A DNA stretch of 64,000 bases from Mogibacterium sp. (GCA_017434025.1 JAFRGC010000013.1:1-64000), one strand, 5' to 3'; shown: positions 28,087-37,549, numbered from the stretch's first letter. Translations and numbers: made by a program. The notes: generated by a model not told the origin, from the sequence alone.

Positions 28087-28623
28087 ATGGCTAAAAGAAT
28101 CAAAAGAATTGCATATATGCGCTGTAGGGGCGGCAGTCCTCTCAAGGACGGATGCGAGAGATCTTCTCTGCCTGCAGACTGCAGTGCGATCAAAGAACAG
28201 TATCCTGACGGGATCCTGGGTTGTCCATATGGATGTCTTGGGGGCGGTTCATGTGTTTCCGCGTGCCGTCTGGGCGCTATCAGCATAGAAGCTGGCGGAC
28301 CTCCGCAGATCGATGAATCAAAGTGTGTGGGCTGTGGGCTTTGTGTCAAAGCCTGCCCGCAGGGCTTGATCGAACTCGTGCTTCCGGCAGCGAATATACA
28401 GACAAAGTGCAGCAACAAAGATGCCGGAAAGGAAGCCAGAACTGCCTGTGTCAATTCATGTATCTCTTGCAGGATATGTGAGAAGAACTGTCCGGCCGAT
28501 GCGATCCATGTGATCGATAATTGTGCAGTTATCGATCAGGATGTGTGTCTGCGATGCGGAATGTGTGCAGTCAAATGTCCTCGCGGTGTCATTCGTGATC
28601 GGTTTGGGATCATGACTGACTGA
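28087..28623 (+). CDS. RnfB-like polyferredoxin
   Basis: A 178-residue cysteine-rich electron carrier. C46, C50, C56 and C60 lie in GCPYGCLGGGSCVSAC, a pattern of the RnfB ferredoxin part. Three further C-x2-C-x2-C-x3-C motifs follow at 80-90, 125-135 and 154-164, each able to bind one [4Fe-4S] cluster. There is no membrane segment, unlike RnfB itself. It lies 14 nt before the fused xanthine dehydrogenase, so it is a good candidate for its electron acceptor, perhaps linking purine oxidation to a ferredoxin pool. That link is inference. Confidence 0.85.
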   Translation: MAKRIKRIAYMRCRGGSPLKDGCERSSLPADCSAIKEQYPDGILGCPYGCLGGGSCVSACRLGAISIEAGGPPQIDESKCVGCGLCVKACPQGLIELVLPAANIQTKCSNKDAGKEARTACVNSCISCRICEKNCPADAIHVIDNCAVIDQDVCLRCGMCAVKCPRGVIRDRFGIMTD

Positions 28624-28637
28624 AAGGAGGGGCACAT

Positions 28638-31580
28638 ATGGCATATACATTCACAGTAAACGGTGTTGTAAGAACGACCGAAGAAGACAAGCCTCTCCTG
28701 AGATACCTCAGAGATGATCTGAAATTATACTCTGTCAAAGACGGATGCTCTGAAGGCGCCTGCGGAACATGTACTATCATTGTGGACGGATACGCAGTCA
28801 AATCATGCGTCCTGACAACAAAAAGAGCACAGGGCAAAACCATCCTGACCACTGAGGGCCTGTCTCTCAGGGAGAAAGAAGTGTTCGTATTCGCGTTCGG
28901 ATCCTGCGGTTCGGTGCAGTGCGGCTTCTGCATACCTGGAATGGTGATGGCAGGCAAGGCCCTGATCGACAGAAATCCTGATCCGACGGATGATGAGATC
29001 AAGGAAGCGATCAGAGGCAATATCTGCCGGTGCACCGGATACAAAAAGATCATACAGGGCATAAGAAGAGCAGCCGCGATCCTTCGTGGAGATGAAGATG
29101 TGAAATTCGTCACTCAGTTTGCTGACGAAGATGCAGATGGCAGAATCGAATATATCTCTGAATTCGGCACCAAATACGATCCGGCAGTCGTTTCGGGTAT
29201 AGCTAATTACCGGAACTATGGACACGCATCGATTTTCGGCACTCGCTACGACCCGATTCAGGCTGAGGGAATAGATACATCTATCAGCCACGGCAGAGCT
29301 TCGATCTACGGGGTCGGACAGAACGTCTTCCGTGTTGATGTAAGGAAGAAGGTCCTCGGATATGGTAAATATCCTGATGACATCGGACCTGAATACTTCA
29401 TTCCGGCAGATAAACCTGAGCTCATAATGGAGCAGGCCGGATGGAGCAGAGAAGAGCTCGATGCGGCTATCGAAAAAGGTGAGATCAGGATCGGTTCGAC
29501 CATATACCGTTCCGGCGAACACGGCTGCGGCATATGTACGATCGTTGATCCTGATATGCCTCCGATGGCATACGTATCCGCCGTCAGATCGCAGTATCCG
29601 AGGGCAGTAGTAAAGAAGATCCACAAGGAAAAAGCGGAGTCACTGCCTGGAGTACTGGGCGTTCTCACAGCAGAAGACGTACCTTGCAATAAGGTCGGTC
29701 ATATCCAGCAGGACTGGGATGTTATGATCGCTGAGGGAGATATCACAAGGATGATGGGCGATGCCATCTGCCTTGTGGTAGCTGAGACTCCATATATACT
29801 TGAGCAGGCGAAGAAACAGATCAAGATAGAATATGAACCGCTTGAACCTGTAAGGAACGTTAAGGAAGCAAGCGCGGAAGGTGCTCCTGCGATACATGAA
29901 AACGGCAATCTCTGCCAGCAGAGACACGTGGTAAGGGGAGATGCCGCAAAAGCGCTTGCTGAAGCTGCATATACAGTGACAGGGGAATTCCATACACCTT
30001 TCACTGAACATGGATTCCTTGAACCTGAGTGCGCGGTATCCTTCCCGTACAAAGACGGGGTCAAGATATTGTCTACAGATCAGGGAGCCTATGATACGCG
30101 CAAAGAAGTCTCGATAATGTTCGGCTGGAAGGATACTCCTGAGAAGGTCGTCGTCGAGAACCAGCTCATAGGAGGAGGCTTTGGCGGCAAAGAGGACGTA
30201 ACAACACAGCATATCTCAGCTCTCGCGGCGATGAAGTTCGGACGTCCGGTCAAGGCAAAATTCAGCCGCACAGAATCTCTCAGAGTGCATCCGAAGAGAC
30301 ATGCTATGGACGGTACCTTCACGATAGGCTGTGATGAAAACGGTATCCTCACGGGACTTGATTGCGAGATCTACTTTGATACAGGTGCCTATGCCAGCCT
30401 GTGCGGACCTGTCCTTGAGAGAGCCTGCACACACAGCGTAGGACCATATAACTATCATAATACGGATATACGAGGCTTCGGATACTATACGAACAATCCT
30501 CCTGCAGGAGCGTTCAGAGGATTCGGAGTATGCCAGAGCCAGTTCGCACTCGAGTCTCTTCTCAATGTACTGGCGGAGAAAGTCGGTATCAGTCCGTGGG
30601 AAATAAGGTACAGGAACGCGATAGAGCCGGGACTGGTGCTCCCGAACGGTCAGATAGCTGACGTATCCACTGCGCTTAAGGAGACACTACTCGCAGTCAA
30701 ACCATACTATGATGCAGCACCGCCTGACAGAGTGGGCAGTGCCTGCGCAATGAAGAATGCAGGAGTCGGCGTAGGACTTCCGGACAAAGGAAGAGCGAGA
30801 CTGGTCATTGAGGACGGAATCGTGGTCATATACTCTGCAGCATCAGATATCGGGCAGGGTTGTCAGACAGTCTTCTGCCAGGATGTGGCACAGGCTACAG
30901 AGCTTCCGATATCCAAGGTAAGATACGGCATCTCGAATACCGAGAACGCACCGGACTCGGGAACGACCTCCGGTTCGCGTCAGACACTTCTGACAGGTGA
31001 AGCGGTCAAGGGTGCAGCTCTTCTGCTCAGAAAAGCCATGGACGAGAACGGGATCATCGAAGCGAACCTGGAAAGGCTCAATGGCAAAGATTACTTTTAC
31101 GAATACTATGAGCCGACAGACAAACTGGGAGCTGACAAGCCTAATCCGAGGAGCCATATAGCTTACGGATTTGCTACTAATGTAGCGGTGCTTGATGATG
31201 AAGGCAAAGTCACTGACATTTACGCGGCATTCGATGCCGGCAAGGTGGTGAATCCGCTGTCCATGTCAGGTCAGATAGAAGGCGGAGTCCTCATGGGAAT
31301 GGGATATGCCGTGACAGAAGACTGGCCGCTCGAGGACTGCGTCCCGACTGCTAAGTACGGAACTCTTGGACTTCTCAGATCCACGGATGCGCCGGATATC
31401 CACGCTATCCATGTAGAGAAAGACTGGCTGCTGGATGCAGCATACGGCGCTAAGGGAATCGGCGAAATCACCACGATACCTGCCGCACCGGCAATAGCCG
31501 GCGCGTATTACGCGAGAGACGGTGTCCTGAGAACGTCACTGCCGATCGAAAATACTTACTACAGTAAGAAGAAAAAATAA
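28638..31580 (+). CDS. Fused xanthine dehydrogenase, FeS plus Mo domains, with extra repeats
   Basis: A 980-residue molybdenum hydroxylase of the selenium-dependent xanthine dehydrogenase type. Residues 1-150 hold two intact [2Fe-2S] clusters (C37, C42, C45, C57; C95, C98, C130, C132). The molybdenum domain runs from about 240 to 980, with GGGFGGKED and the catalytic E943 in GIGE. No FAD domain is fused and no FAD-subunit gene is next to it. Two oddities: residues 168-225 contain tandem 24-residue repeats, and about 60 residues (250-309, with a CGIC) are inserted between PDDI and MAYVSAVRS. A strong AAAGGAGG precedes the start. Confidence 0.88.
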   Translation: MAYTFTVNGVVRTTEEDKPLLRYLRDDLKLYSVKDGCSEGACGTCTIIVDGYAVKSCVLTTKRAQGKTILTTEGLSLREKEVFVFAFGSCGSVQCGFCIPGMVMAGKALIDRNPDPTDDEIKEAIRGNICRCTGYKKIIQGIRRAAAILRGDEDVKFVTQFADEDADGRIEYISEFGTKYDPAVVSGIANYRNYGHASIFGTRYDPIQAEGIDTSISHGRASIYGVGQNVFRVDVRKKVLGYGKYPDDIGPEYFIPADKPELIMEQAGWSREELDAAIEKGEIRIGSTIYRSGEHGCGICTIVDPDMPPMAYVSAVRSQYPRAVVKKIHKEKAESLPGVLGVLTAEDVPCNKVGHIQQDWDVMIAEGDITRMMGDAICLVVAETPYILEQAKKQIKIEYEPLEPVRNVKEASAEGAPAIHENGNLCQQRHVVRGDAAKALAEAAYTVTGEFHTPFTEHGFLEPECAVSFPYKDGVKILSTDQGAYDTRKEVSIMFGWKDTPEKVVVENQLIGGGFGGKEDVTTQHISALAAMKFGRPVKAKFSRTESLRVHPKRHAMDGTFTIGCDENGILTGLDCEIYFDTGAYASLCGPVLERACTHSVGPYNYHNTDIRGFGYYTNNPPAGAFRGFGVCQSQFALESLLNVLAEKVGISPWEIRYRNAIEPGLVLPNGQIADVSTALKETLLAVKPYYDAAPPDRVGSACAMKNAGVGVGLPDKGRARLVIEDGIVVIYSAASDIGQGCQTVFCQDVAQATELPISKVRYGISNTENAPDSGTTSGSRQTLLTGEAVKGAALLLRKAMDENGIIEANLERLNGKDYFYEYYEPTDKLGADKPNPRSHIAYGFATNVAVLDDEGKVTDIYAAFDAGKVVNPLSMSGQIEGGVLMGMGYAVTEDWPLEDCVPTAKYGTLGLLRSTDAPDIHAIHVEKDWLLDAAYGAKGIGEITTIPAAPAIAGAYYARDGVLRTSLPIENTYYSKKKK
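29139..29312 (+). repeat. 24-residue tandem repeat in the dehydrogenase linker
   Basis: Residues 168-225 of the fused dehydrogenase repeat with a period of 24 residues (72 nt). FGTKYDP (176-182) recurs as FGTRYDP (200-206); SGI (186-188) recurs as EGI (210-212); GHASIFG (195-201) recurs as GRASIYG (219-225). Two full units and a partial third are visible. The DNA copies have diverged, so the duplication is not recent. Confidence 0.75.
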
Positions 31581-31585
31581 AGACT

Positions 31586-32986
31586 ATGAAGAAAATCATC
31601 AGAAACGGCATGATCGCAACGGACTCTGAAGTCTTTACTGCGGATATCCTTATCGACGGAGAAAAGATATCTGCAGTCGGGACCGGTTTGGTATGCGATG
31701 ATGCGGAGATCATCGATGCGACGGGAAAGTATGTCCTTCCGGGTGCAGTCGACGTCCATACACATATGGATCTGGACGTCGGTTTTGCGCGGGCGATCGA
31801 TGATTTCTACGACGGGACTGTTGCTGCTGCGTGCGGCGGCACAACCACGATCGTTGATCATATGGCATTCGGTCCTAAGGACTGCAGCCTCTGGCATCAA
31901 GTGAATGAATACCACAGACTCGCAGACGGCAATGCAGTCGTTGACTATGGGTTCCACGGTGTTTTCCAGCATGTGCATGAGAATACTCTTGCTGAGATGA
32001 AGGAGATCAAAGAACAGGAAGGGATCACAAGTTTCAAGGTGTATATGACATATGATTATATGCTCCATGACGACGAGATCCTTGAAGTTCTGCGGGCTGC
32101 CAGAGAAGCCGGAGTTGTCATCACAGTTCACTGCGAGAATCACGGGGTGATCCAGCTGCTGCGCCGGGAGTACGTAGAGAATGGCTGTAAATCGGCGAAA
32201 TTTCACCCTCTGAGCCGTCCTGCGCGCTGTGAGGCAGAAGCAGTCAACCGCATGATCCATCTCGCCGCTATGGCTGGATTTGCGCCTCTGTACATCGTCC
32301 ATCTTTCAAGTAAGGAGGGACTGCATGAAGTGCAGAAGGCAAGAGCGGAGCACCATAAGCACCTAGGTGTCGAAACGTGCACTCAGTATCTGCTGCTGAC
32401 CGATGAGATGTACGAGGATCCTGAAGAAGGGCTCAAAGCTATCATGTCGCCGCCGCTGAGAAAAGACGCTGACAGGGAAGAACTGTGGCAGGCCCTCAGA
32501 GACGGAGTGATCGATACTGTTGCGACCGACCACTGTCCGTTCCACTACAAGGCAGGCAAAGCTGAGAAGCAGTATGGCAAAGACGACTTCACCAAATGCC
32601 CTAACGGAGCTCCGGGAGTCCAGGAGAGACTCATGCTCATGTTCTCCGAGGGCTTCATGAAAGGCAGGTTGACACTACCTCAGGTCGTCAGATACAGCTC
32701 ATCGAACCCATGCAGGATGTTCGGTCTGTATCCGCAGAAGGGAAGCCTGGATCCGGGAACCGATGCAGACATCGTTATAATTGATCCGAAGTCATCAACA
32801 GTTATCGATAAGGATTATATCCGCGGCGCCTCCGATTATTCCTGCTATGAAGGAATGGAACTGGAAGGCCGCATCGAACATGTCTTCCTGAGAGGAGAGG
32901 AGATCGTAAGAAACAGCGAATTCCTCGGATCCCGTGGAGATGGAAGATATATCAAGAGGGGAGAAAGCATTCTTGTATCAGAATGA
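31586..32986 (+). CDS. hyuA: Dihydropyrimidinase/hydantoinase (HyuA-like)
   Basis: A 466-residue cyclic amidohydrolase with a binuclear metal site: HTH (58-60), the lysine to be carboxylated K151 in SFKVYMTYD, H182 in VHCENH, then VHLSS and ATDHCPFH. The family opens six- or five-membered cyclic ureides such as dihydropyrimidines, hydantoins and related purine breakdown rings. The start is only 5 nt after the dehydrogenase stop, with a weak ribosome site, so translation is likely coupled. In the purine cluster it would cleave the ring left after oxidation or reduction. The exact substrate is inferred. Confidence 0.92.
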   Translation: MKKIIRNGMIATDSEVFTADILIDGEKISAVGTGLVCDDAEIIDATGKYVLPGAVDVHTHMDLDVGFARAIDDFYDGTVAAACGGTTTIVDHMAFGPKDCSLWHQVNEYHRLADGNAVVDYGFHGVFQHVHENTLAEMKEIKEQEGITSFKVYMTYDYMLHDDEILEVLRAAREAGVVITVHCENHGVIQLLRREYVENGCKSAKFHPLSRPARCEAEAVNRMIHLAAMAGFAPLYIVHLSSKEGLHEVQKARAEHHKHLGVETCTQYLLLTDEMYEDPEEGLKAIMSPPLRKDADREELWQALRDGVIDTVATDHCPFHYKAGKAEKQYGKDDFTKCPNGAPGVQERLMLMFSEGFMKGRLTLPQVVRYSSSNPCRMFGLYPQKGSLDPGTDADIVIIDPKSSTVIDKDYIRGASDYSCYEGMELEGRIEHVFLRGEEIVRNSEFLGSRGDGRYIKRGESILVSE

Positions 32987-33006
32987 TTTTTCTATATAAA
33001 AAGTTA

Positions 33007-33034
33007 TTGAAATGGATTATACCAGGTGTATAAT
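33007..33034 (+). promoter_or_regulatory. Promoter of ygeW-arcC
   Basis: TTGAAA (33007-33012), a 16-bp spacer and TATAAT (33029-33034) lie 53 nt before the ygeW start. This suggests that the carbamoyltransferase and carbamate kinase can be made apart from the long upstream operon. Confidence 0.65.
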
Positions 33035-33086
33035 GAAAATGATTTAGGGAGCATTAAATATTTTAAGGTAAATAAGGAGATATACT

Positions 33087-34283
33087 ATGTCTAAGACAAC
33101 TGAACTTGCTGAAAAGCTTGCTGCACTTGATATCAGCAAGATGTATGAGAACGATTTCTTCCTGACATGGGAGAAGACAGACGATGAGATTGAGGCGGTA
33201 TTTGCTGTAGCGGACGCGCTGAGAGATCTGAGAGAGCGCAACAAATCCACAAAGATCTTTGATTCAGGGCTAGGAATCTCTATTTTCCGTGACAATTCCA
33301 CAAGAACACGTTTCTCATTTGCGAGCGCATGCAATCTGCTCGGACTTGAGGTAGCAGATCTTGACGAAAAGAAGTCACAGATCGCTCATGGAGAGACTGT
33401 ACGCGAGACAGCTACAATGATCTCATTCATGGCAGATGTAATCGGTATCCGTGATGATATATACATCGGCAAGGGCAACGCTTATATGCATGAGTTTGTC
33501 AACTCTGTCACACAGGCATATCACGACGGTGAACTCGAGCAGAAACCAACACTTGTAAACCTGCAGTGTGATATCGATCATCCGACACAGTCAATGGCTG
33601 ATGCTCTGCACATCATTCATGAGTTTGGCGGTGTAGAGAATCTGAAGGGCAAGAAGATCGCTATGAGCTGGGCTTACTCACCGTCATACGGTAAACCTCT
33701 TTCCGTTCCTCAGGGCATCATCGGACTCCTGACACGTTTCGGAATGGACGTTGTTCTCGCTCATCCGGAAGGATATGAAGTCATGAGCGATGTAGTCGAG
33801 GTCGCAAAGAAGAATGCAGCTGAAAACGGCGGAAAATTCACGATCACAAACGACATGAAGGAAGCCTTCAAAGACGCTGATGTCGTATATCCGAAGAGCT
33901 GGGCGCCTTTCGCAGCTATGGAGATCCGTACCGACCTCTATGGCAAGGGTGACTTTGACGGCATTGACAAGCTCGAGAAGGAACTGCTCGCACAGAATGC
34001 GACACATCAGGACTGGCTCGTCGATGACGAGATGATGAAGCTGACCAAGAATGGTCTTGATACTCTGTATATGCATCCGCTTCCTGCAGATATCCAGGGT
34101 ATTTCCTGTGAGCACGGTGAGGTTACAGCTGAAGTATTTGACCGCGCTCGCGACTCTCTGTACAAAGAAGCATCCAATAAGCCTTACATCATCGCAGCAA
34201 TGATCTTCCTTGCTAAGGTCAAGGATCCTGCTGCTGCTCTCAGGAAGCTTGATGAGGAAGCAAACCCAAGAAGAGCATTCTAG
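33087..34283 (+). CDS. ygeW: Knotted carbamoyltransferase YgeW
   Basis: A 398-residue paralogue of the aspartate/ornithine carbamoyltransferases. The carbamoyl phosphate motif is STRTR (71-75), DHPTQ lies at 164-168 and HPLPAD near the C-terminus. YgeW family members have a knotted fold and an unknown or proposed substrate; in the anaerobic urate pathway it is thought to release carbamoyl phosphate from a carbamoylated intermediate. The start follows AAGGAG. Carbamate kinase comes next, which would turn the carbamoyl phosphate into ATP. Confidence 0.92.
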   Translation: MSKTTELAEKLAALDISKMYENDFFLTWEKTDDEIEAVFAVADALRDLRERNKSTKIFDSGLGISIFRDNSTRTRFSFASACNLLGLEVADLDEKKSQIAHGETVRETATMISFMADVIGIRDDIYIGKGNAYMHEFVNSVTQAYHDGELEQKPTLVNLQCDIDHPTQSMADALHIIHEFGGVENLKGKKIAMSWAYSPSYGKPLSVPQGIIGLLTRFGMDVVLAHPEGYEVMSDVVEVAKKNAAENGGKFTITNDMKEAFKDADVVYPKSWAPFAAMEIRTDLYGKGDFDGIDKLEKELLAQNATHQDWLVDDEMMKLTKNGLDTLYMHPLPADIQGISCEHGEVTAEVFDRARDSLYKEASNKPYIIAAMIFLAKVKDPAAALRKLDEEANPRRAF

Positions 34284-34300
34284 AGGAAGGAATGATTGAA

Positions 34301-35245
34301 ATGGCAAATAAGAAAATCGTAGTCGCTCTTGGCGGCAATGCTCTGGGCAGTAACCTGGTAGAGCAGATGAGATCTGTCACAGATGCGGTCAAGCCGATCG
34401 CTGATCTCATTGAAGAAGGGTATGAAGTAGTCGTTTCCCATGGAAACGGACCGCAGGTCGGAGTTATTCAGGACGCTATGACTCTTCTCTCAAGGGAGAA
34501 TCCTGAGAAGCATCCACACTTCCCGCTGTCAGTATGTACAGCAATGAGTCAGGGCTACATCGGATATGATATCCAGAATAAACTGAGAGAAGAACTGCTT
34601 GACAGGGGAATCAAGAAGGATGTTACCTGTGTTCTCACTCAGGTAGAAGTTGATCCTGATGATCCTGCGTTCCAGCATCCTACAAAACCTATCGGACCTT
34701 TCCTCACCAAGGAAGAAGCCGAGGCCAAGAAGAAACTGAGAAATCACGTCTTCATCGAAGATTCCGGCAGAGGTTACAGAAGAGTCGTTGCAAGCCCTGA
34801 ACCGAAAGCGATCATTGAGATCGGTACGATCAGAACACTTGCAGATTCCGGTCATATCGTGATCGCTGCAGGCGGAGGCGGTATCCCTGTGACGAAAGGG
34901 GAGAACAATCACCTCAAAGGTTCTCCTGCCGTGATCGATAAGGACCGTGCATCGGAGCTTCTTGCAGAAGAACTGGACGCTGACTTCCTGATCATTCTTA
35001 CAGCTGTTGAAAATGCGATGATAAATTACGGGAAGCCGAATCAGCAGAAGCTCGGTGACATCACCACAGAAGAGGCTAAGAAATACATCGCAGAAGGACA
35101 GTTTGCACCGGGATCGATGCTTCCTAAGGTAGAGGCTGCAGTTAAGTTCGCTGAGTCAAAGCCGGGCAGAACTGCTCTCATCACTTTGCTCGAGAAAGCA
35201 AGAGACGGTATCAACGGAAAGACCGGTACGAGAATCCATGCATAA
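34301..35245 (+). CDS. arcC: Carbamate kinase
   Basis: Transfers phosphate from carbamoyl phosphate to ADP, giving ATP, ammonia and CO2. The 314 residues include GGNAL near the N-terminus, GNGPQVG and AAGGGGIPV, all standard for the family. The start is taken at ATG 34301, ten bases after GAGGAAGG; an in-frame ATG at 34292 is too close to that site. It is the only carbamate kinase in the window, so it may serve both the purine route (with ygeW) and the distant arginine deiminase pair. A terminator at 35251-35275 follows. Confidence 0.95.
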   Translation: MANKKIVVALGGNALGSNLVEQMRSVTDAVKPIADLIEEGYEVVVSHGNGPQVGVIQDAMTLLSRENPEKHPHFPLSVCTAMSQGYIGYDIQNKLREELLDRGIKKDVTCVLTQVEVDPDDPAFQHPTKPIGPFLTKEEAEAKKKLRNHVFIEDSGRGYRRVVASPEPKAIIEIGTIRTLADSGHIVIAAGGGGIPVTKGENNHLKGSPAVIDKDRASELLAEELDADFLIILTAVENAMINYGKPNQQKLGDITTEEAKKYIAEGQFAPGSMLPKVEAAVKFAESKPGRTALITLLEKARDGINGKTGTRIHA

Positions 35246-35250
35246 TGAAA

Positions 35251-35275
35251 AACGCAGCCGGTCTCCGGCTGCGTT
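35251..35275. terminator. Bidirectional terminator
   Basis: AACGCAGCCGG pairs with CCGGCTGCGTT (11 bp, loop of three) between the converging carbamate kinase and regulator genes. A-rich and T-rich flanks on the two sides suit termination in both directions. Confidence 0.75.
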
Positions 35276-35293
35276 GTATTTGCTGAGCAGACG

Positions 35294-35947
35294 CTACTCG
35301 ATTTCTGAAGATGATTTGATCTCATCAAGATAGCTGTACAAAGTGTAGTTTGAGATGCCGAAGTACTTGCAGACCTTCGGCCCGGACTTGGTGATGAGGA
35401 AAGCTCCGCTGTCATTGAGAAATCTGATCGCGCGGATCTTATCCTCCTTGTTCATGAGCGCTGTCGGCTTGCCGACGAGCTTGACACTCTGCTCAAGCAG
35501 TTCATCAAGGAGATCAGCGACATTCCGTGAGATCGCAGCAGGTTCAGGTTCTGACTGTTCCTGCTCCGTGAATTCACGGATGGAATGATCAAGAGCTACC
35601 AGCATGCTGACATCGTAGTTGATCCCCATGAGGCCTATGGCCTGTCCATCGTCATCCCGGATGAATATTGTGGTTGATTTGAGCACCTTACCGTCCGGAG
35701 TACGGGAAAGGTATGAAATACGGTCCTGCAGCTTGTCAGAACCTTCCTGAAGAGCTTCCAGCACTATGTGGGAAGGGCCGTCACCTACAGAACGTCCCGT
35801 GACATGACCGTTCTCTATGGCTATGATCGAATGAGCGTGATCCTGACCTCTCAGATCGTGGATCACGACTTCACAGTTCTTGCCGAAGTGAACAGCGAGG
35901 CCGCGGGCGACATGCTTTGCAAATTCGAAATCTTTATCATGATCCAT
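35294..35947 (-). CDS. YheO/DauR-type transcriptional regulator
   Basis: A 217-residue DNA-binding regulator. Residues about 5-115 form a YheO-like PAS sensor domain (HFGKNCEVVIHDL near 18-30) and the C-terminus carries a helix-turn-helix of the DauR type (KVCKYFGISNYTLYSYL). The start is placed at 35947, after a modest purine-rich stretch; a longer reading to 36004 lacks a site. It is the only regulator in the cluster and is divergent to ygeY, so it probably senses a purine-derived or amino acid-like ligand and controls these genes. Target and ligand are not visible. Confidence 0.85.
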   Translation of the reverse strand: MDHDKDFEFAKHVARGLAVHFGKNCEVVIHDLRGQDHAHSIIAIENGHVTGRSVGDGPSHIVLEALQEGSDKLQDRISYLSRTPDGKVLKSTTIFIRDDDGQAIGLMGINYDVSMLVALDHSIREFTEQEQSEPEPAAISRNVADLLDELLEQSVKLVGKPTALMNKEDKIRAIRFLNDSGAFLITKSGPKVCKYFGISNYTLYSYLDEIKSSSEIE

Positions 35948-36115
35948 GAGAGTATCTCGCTTTCTGTGATGATTTTCCGATGTTATTACCCGGATGAGGA
36001 ACAATTCTGGTTAATAAGTACGATTATTTTAGCAAAATTATTTTTATCTAACAATAAAAATTTTATTATATAAGTATTTCTGAACAAATATTACTGATCA
36101 GGGAGGACAATAGAA
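35948..36115. promoter_or_regulatory. Divergent control region, regulator and ygeY
   Basis: This 168-bp region between two divergent genes is very A/T-rich from 36000 to 36090. Candidate -10 elements exist (for example TATTAT near 36064) but no good -35 pairing was found. No clear dyad operator stands out. It ends in GGGAGG just before ygeY. Confidence 0.4.
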
Positions 36116-37516
36116 ATGGCACTTGATTTTGAAGCAATCAAAAAAGCAGCAGTAAATTACGGACCTGATATGAGCAATTTCCTCAGAGCAATGATCTCGC
36201 ATCCGAGCGAGAGCTGTGAGGAGGGTGAAGTTGTCGCTTGTATCAAAGCTGAGATGGAGAAGCTCGGCTATGACAAAGTCGAAGTCGACGGACTCGGCAA
36301 CGTTATCGGCTGGATGGGCGATGGAGACAAGATCATCGCTATCGATTCTCACATAGATACAGTAGGTATCGGTAACATCAACAACTGGACTCACGATCCT
36401 TATGAAGGATATGAGACAGATGATATCATCTACGGCAGAGGCGGATCCGACCAGGAAGGCGGAATGGCAAGTGCTGTATATGGAACTAAGATCATGAAGG
36501 ATCTCGGCCTTATTCCGGAAGGATACAAGATCATGGTTGTAGGATCTGTTCAGGAAGAGGACTGTGACGGAATGTGTTGGCAGTACATCGTCAACAAGTA
36601 CTTCAATGGTCCTGAAGATGCTGCAGGCAAGATCGATTTCGTCATTTCGACCGAGCCAACTGATGGCGGTATCTATCGCGGACACAGAGGACGTATGGAG
36701 ATCAGAGTCGATGTCAAGGGTGTATCCTGCCACGGATCAGCTCCTGAGAGAGGCGATAACGCTATTTATAAAATGGCTGATATCATCGACGAAGTAAGAC
36801 AGCTCAACAACAATGGCTGTGATGACAGCACATCGATCAATGGACTTGTCAAGATGCTTGATCCTAAGTTCAACCCTGATCATTATGAAGATGCAAGATT
36901 CCTTGGCAAAGGAACCTGCGCTGTTTCACAGATCTTCTATACATCACCAAGCCGCTGCGCTGTAGCTGACTCCTGCGCGATCTCGATCGACAGACGTATG
37001 ACAGCAGGTGAGACATGGGACAGCTGCCTTGAGGAGATCAGACAGCTTCCTAGCGTGAAGAAGTATGGTGACGATGTCAAGGTCTCGATGTACATGTATG
37101 ACCGTCCATCCTGGACAGGTGAGGTATATGAGACAGAGGCTTACTTCCCGACATGGATCAACAAAGAGAGCGCAGCTCATGTCAAAGCTCTTGTGGATGC
37201 ACATAACGCACTCTTCGGTGAGAAGAGAATCGGTTCGCCTACAGCAATGCATCTGAGAGACGGACGTCCTCTCTGCGATAAATGGACATTCTCAACGAAC
37301 GGTGTATCGATCCAGGGCCGTTACGGTATCCCATGCGTAGGATTCGGACCTGGTGCAGAGAGCCAGGCTCATGCTCCTAACGAGATCACATGGAAGCAGG
37401 ATCTCGTTACCTGCGCAGCACTTTATGCAGCTGCAATTCCACTGTATCCTGACGAGGAGAAGACCGGTGATGTAATGCAGTTCCGTGCAGGTAAGACAGA
37501 CAACGACATCAAATAA
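36116..37516 (+). CDS. ygeY: YgeY, selenium metabolism-linked M20 hydrolase
   Basis: A 466-residue zinc-dependent hydrolase of the M20/ArgE-DapE type. Landmarks are IDSHIDTVG with a metal His and Asp, [10 protein letters not shown], and the acid pair in [10 protein letters not shown]. YgeY is a regular member of the urate/purine degradation set, where it is proposed to cleave an amide of a ring-opened product (inference from the family and context). It has its own transcription unit: a divergent promoter region before it and a terminator at 37550-37582. Confidence 0.9.
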   Translation: MALDFEAIKKAAVNYGPDMSNFLRAMISHPSESCEEGEVVACIKAEMEKLGYDKVEVDGLGNVIGWMGDGDKIIAIDSHIDTVGIGNINNWTHDPYEGYETDDIIYGRGGSDQEGGMASAVYGTKIMKDLGLIPEGYKIMVVGSVQEEDCDGMCWQYIVNKYFNGPEDAAGKIDFVISTEPTDGGIYRGHRGRMEIRVDVKGVSCHGSAPERGDNAIYKMADIIDEVRQLNNNGCDDSTSINGLVKMLDPKFNPDHYEDARFLGKGTCAVSQIFYTSPSRCAVADSCAISIDRRMTAGETWDSCLEEIRQLPSVKKYGDDVKVSMYMYDRPSWTGEVYETEAYFPTWINKESAAHVKALVDAHNALFGEKRIGSPTAMHLRDGRPLCDKWTFSTNGVSIQGRYGIPCVGFGPGAESQAHAPNEITWKQDLVTCAALYAAAIPLYPDEEKTGDVMQFRAGKTDNDIK

Positions 37517-37549
37517 TGTGCAATTTCCGCCATGTATTTATGAAGACTC

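Noticed and set aside
15281-37516. Selenocysteine codons in the purine cluster
   Set aside because: All the molybdenum and hydrolase genes are full-length without an in-frame TGA that splits a known domain; selenium would be in the cofactor, not in the protein chain.
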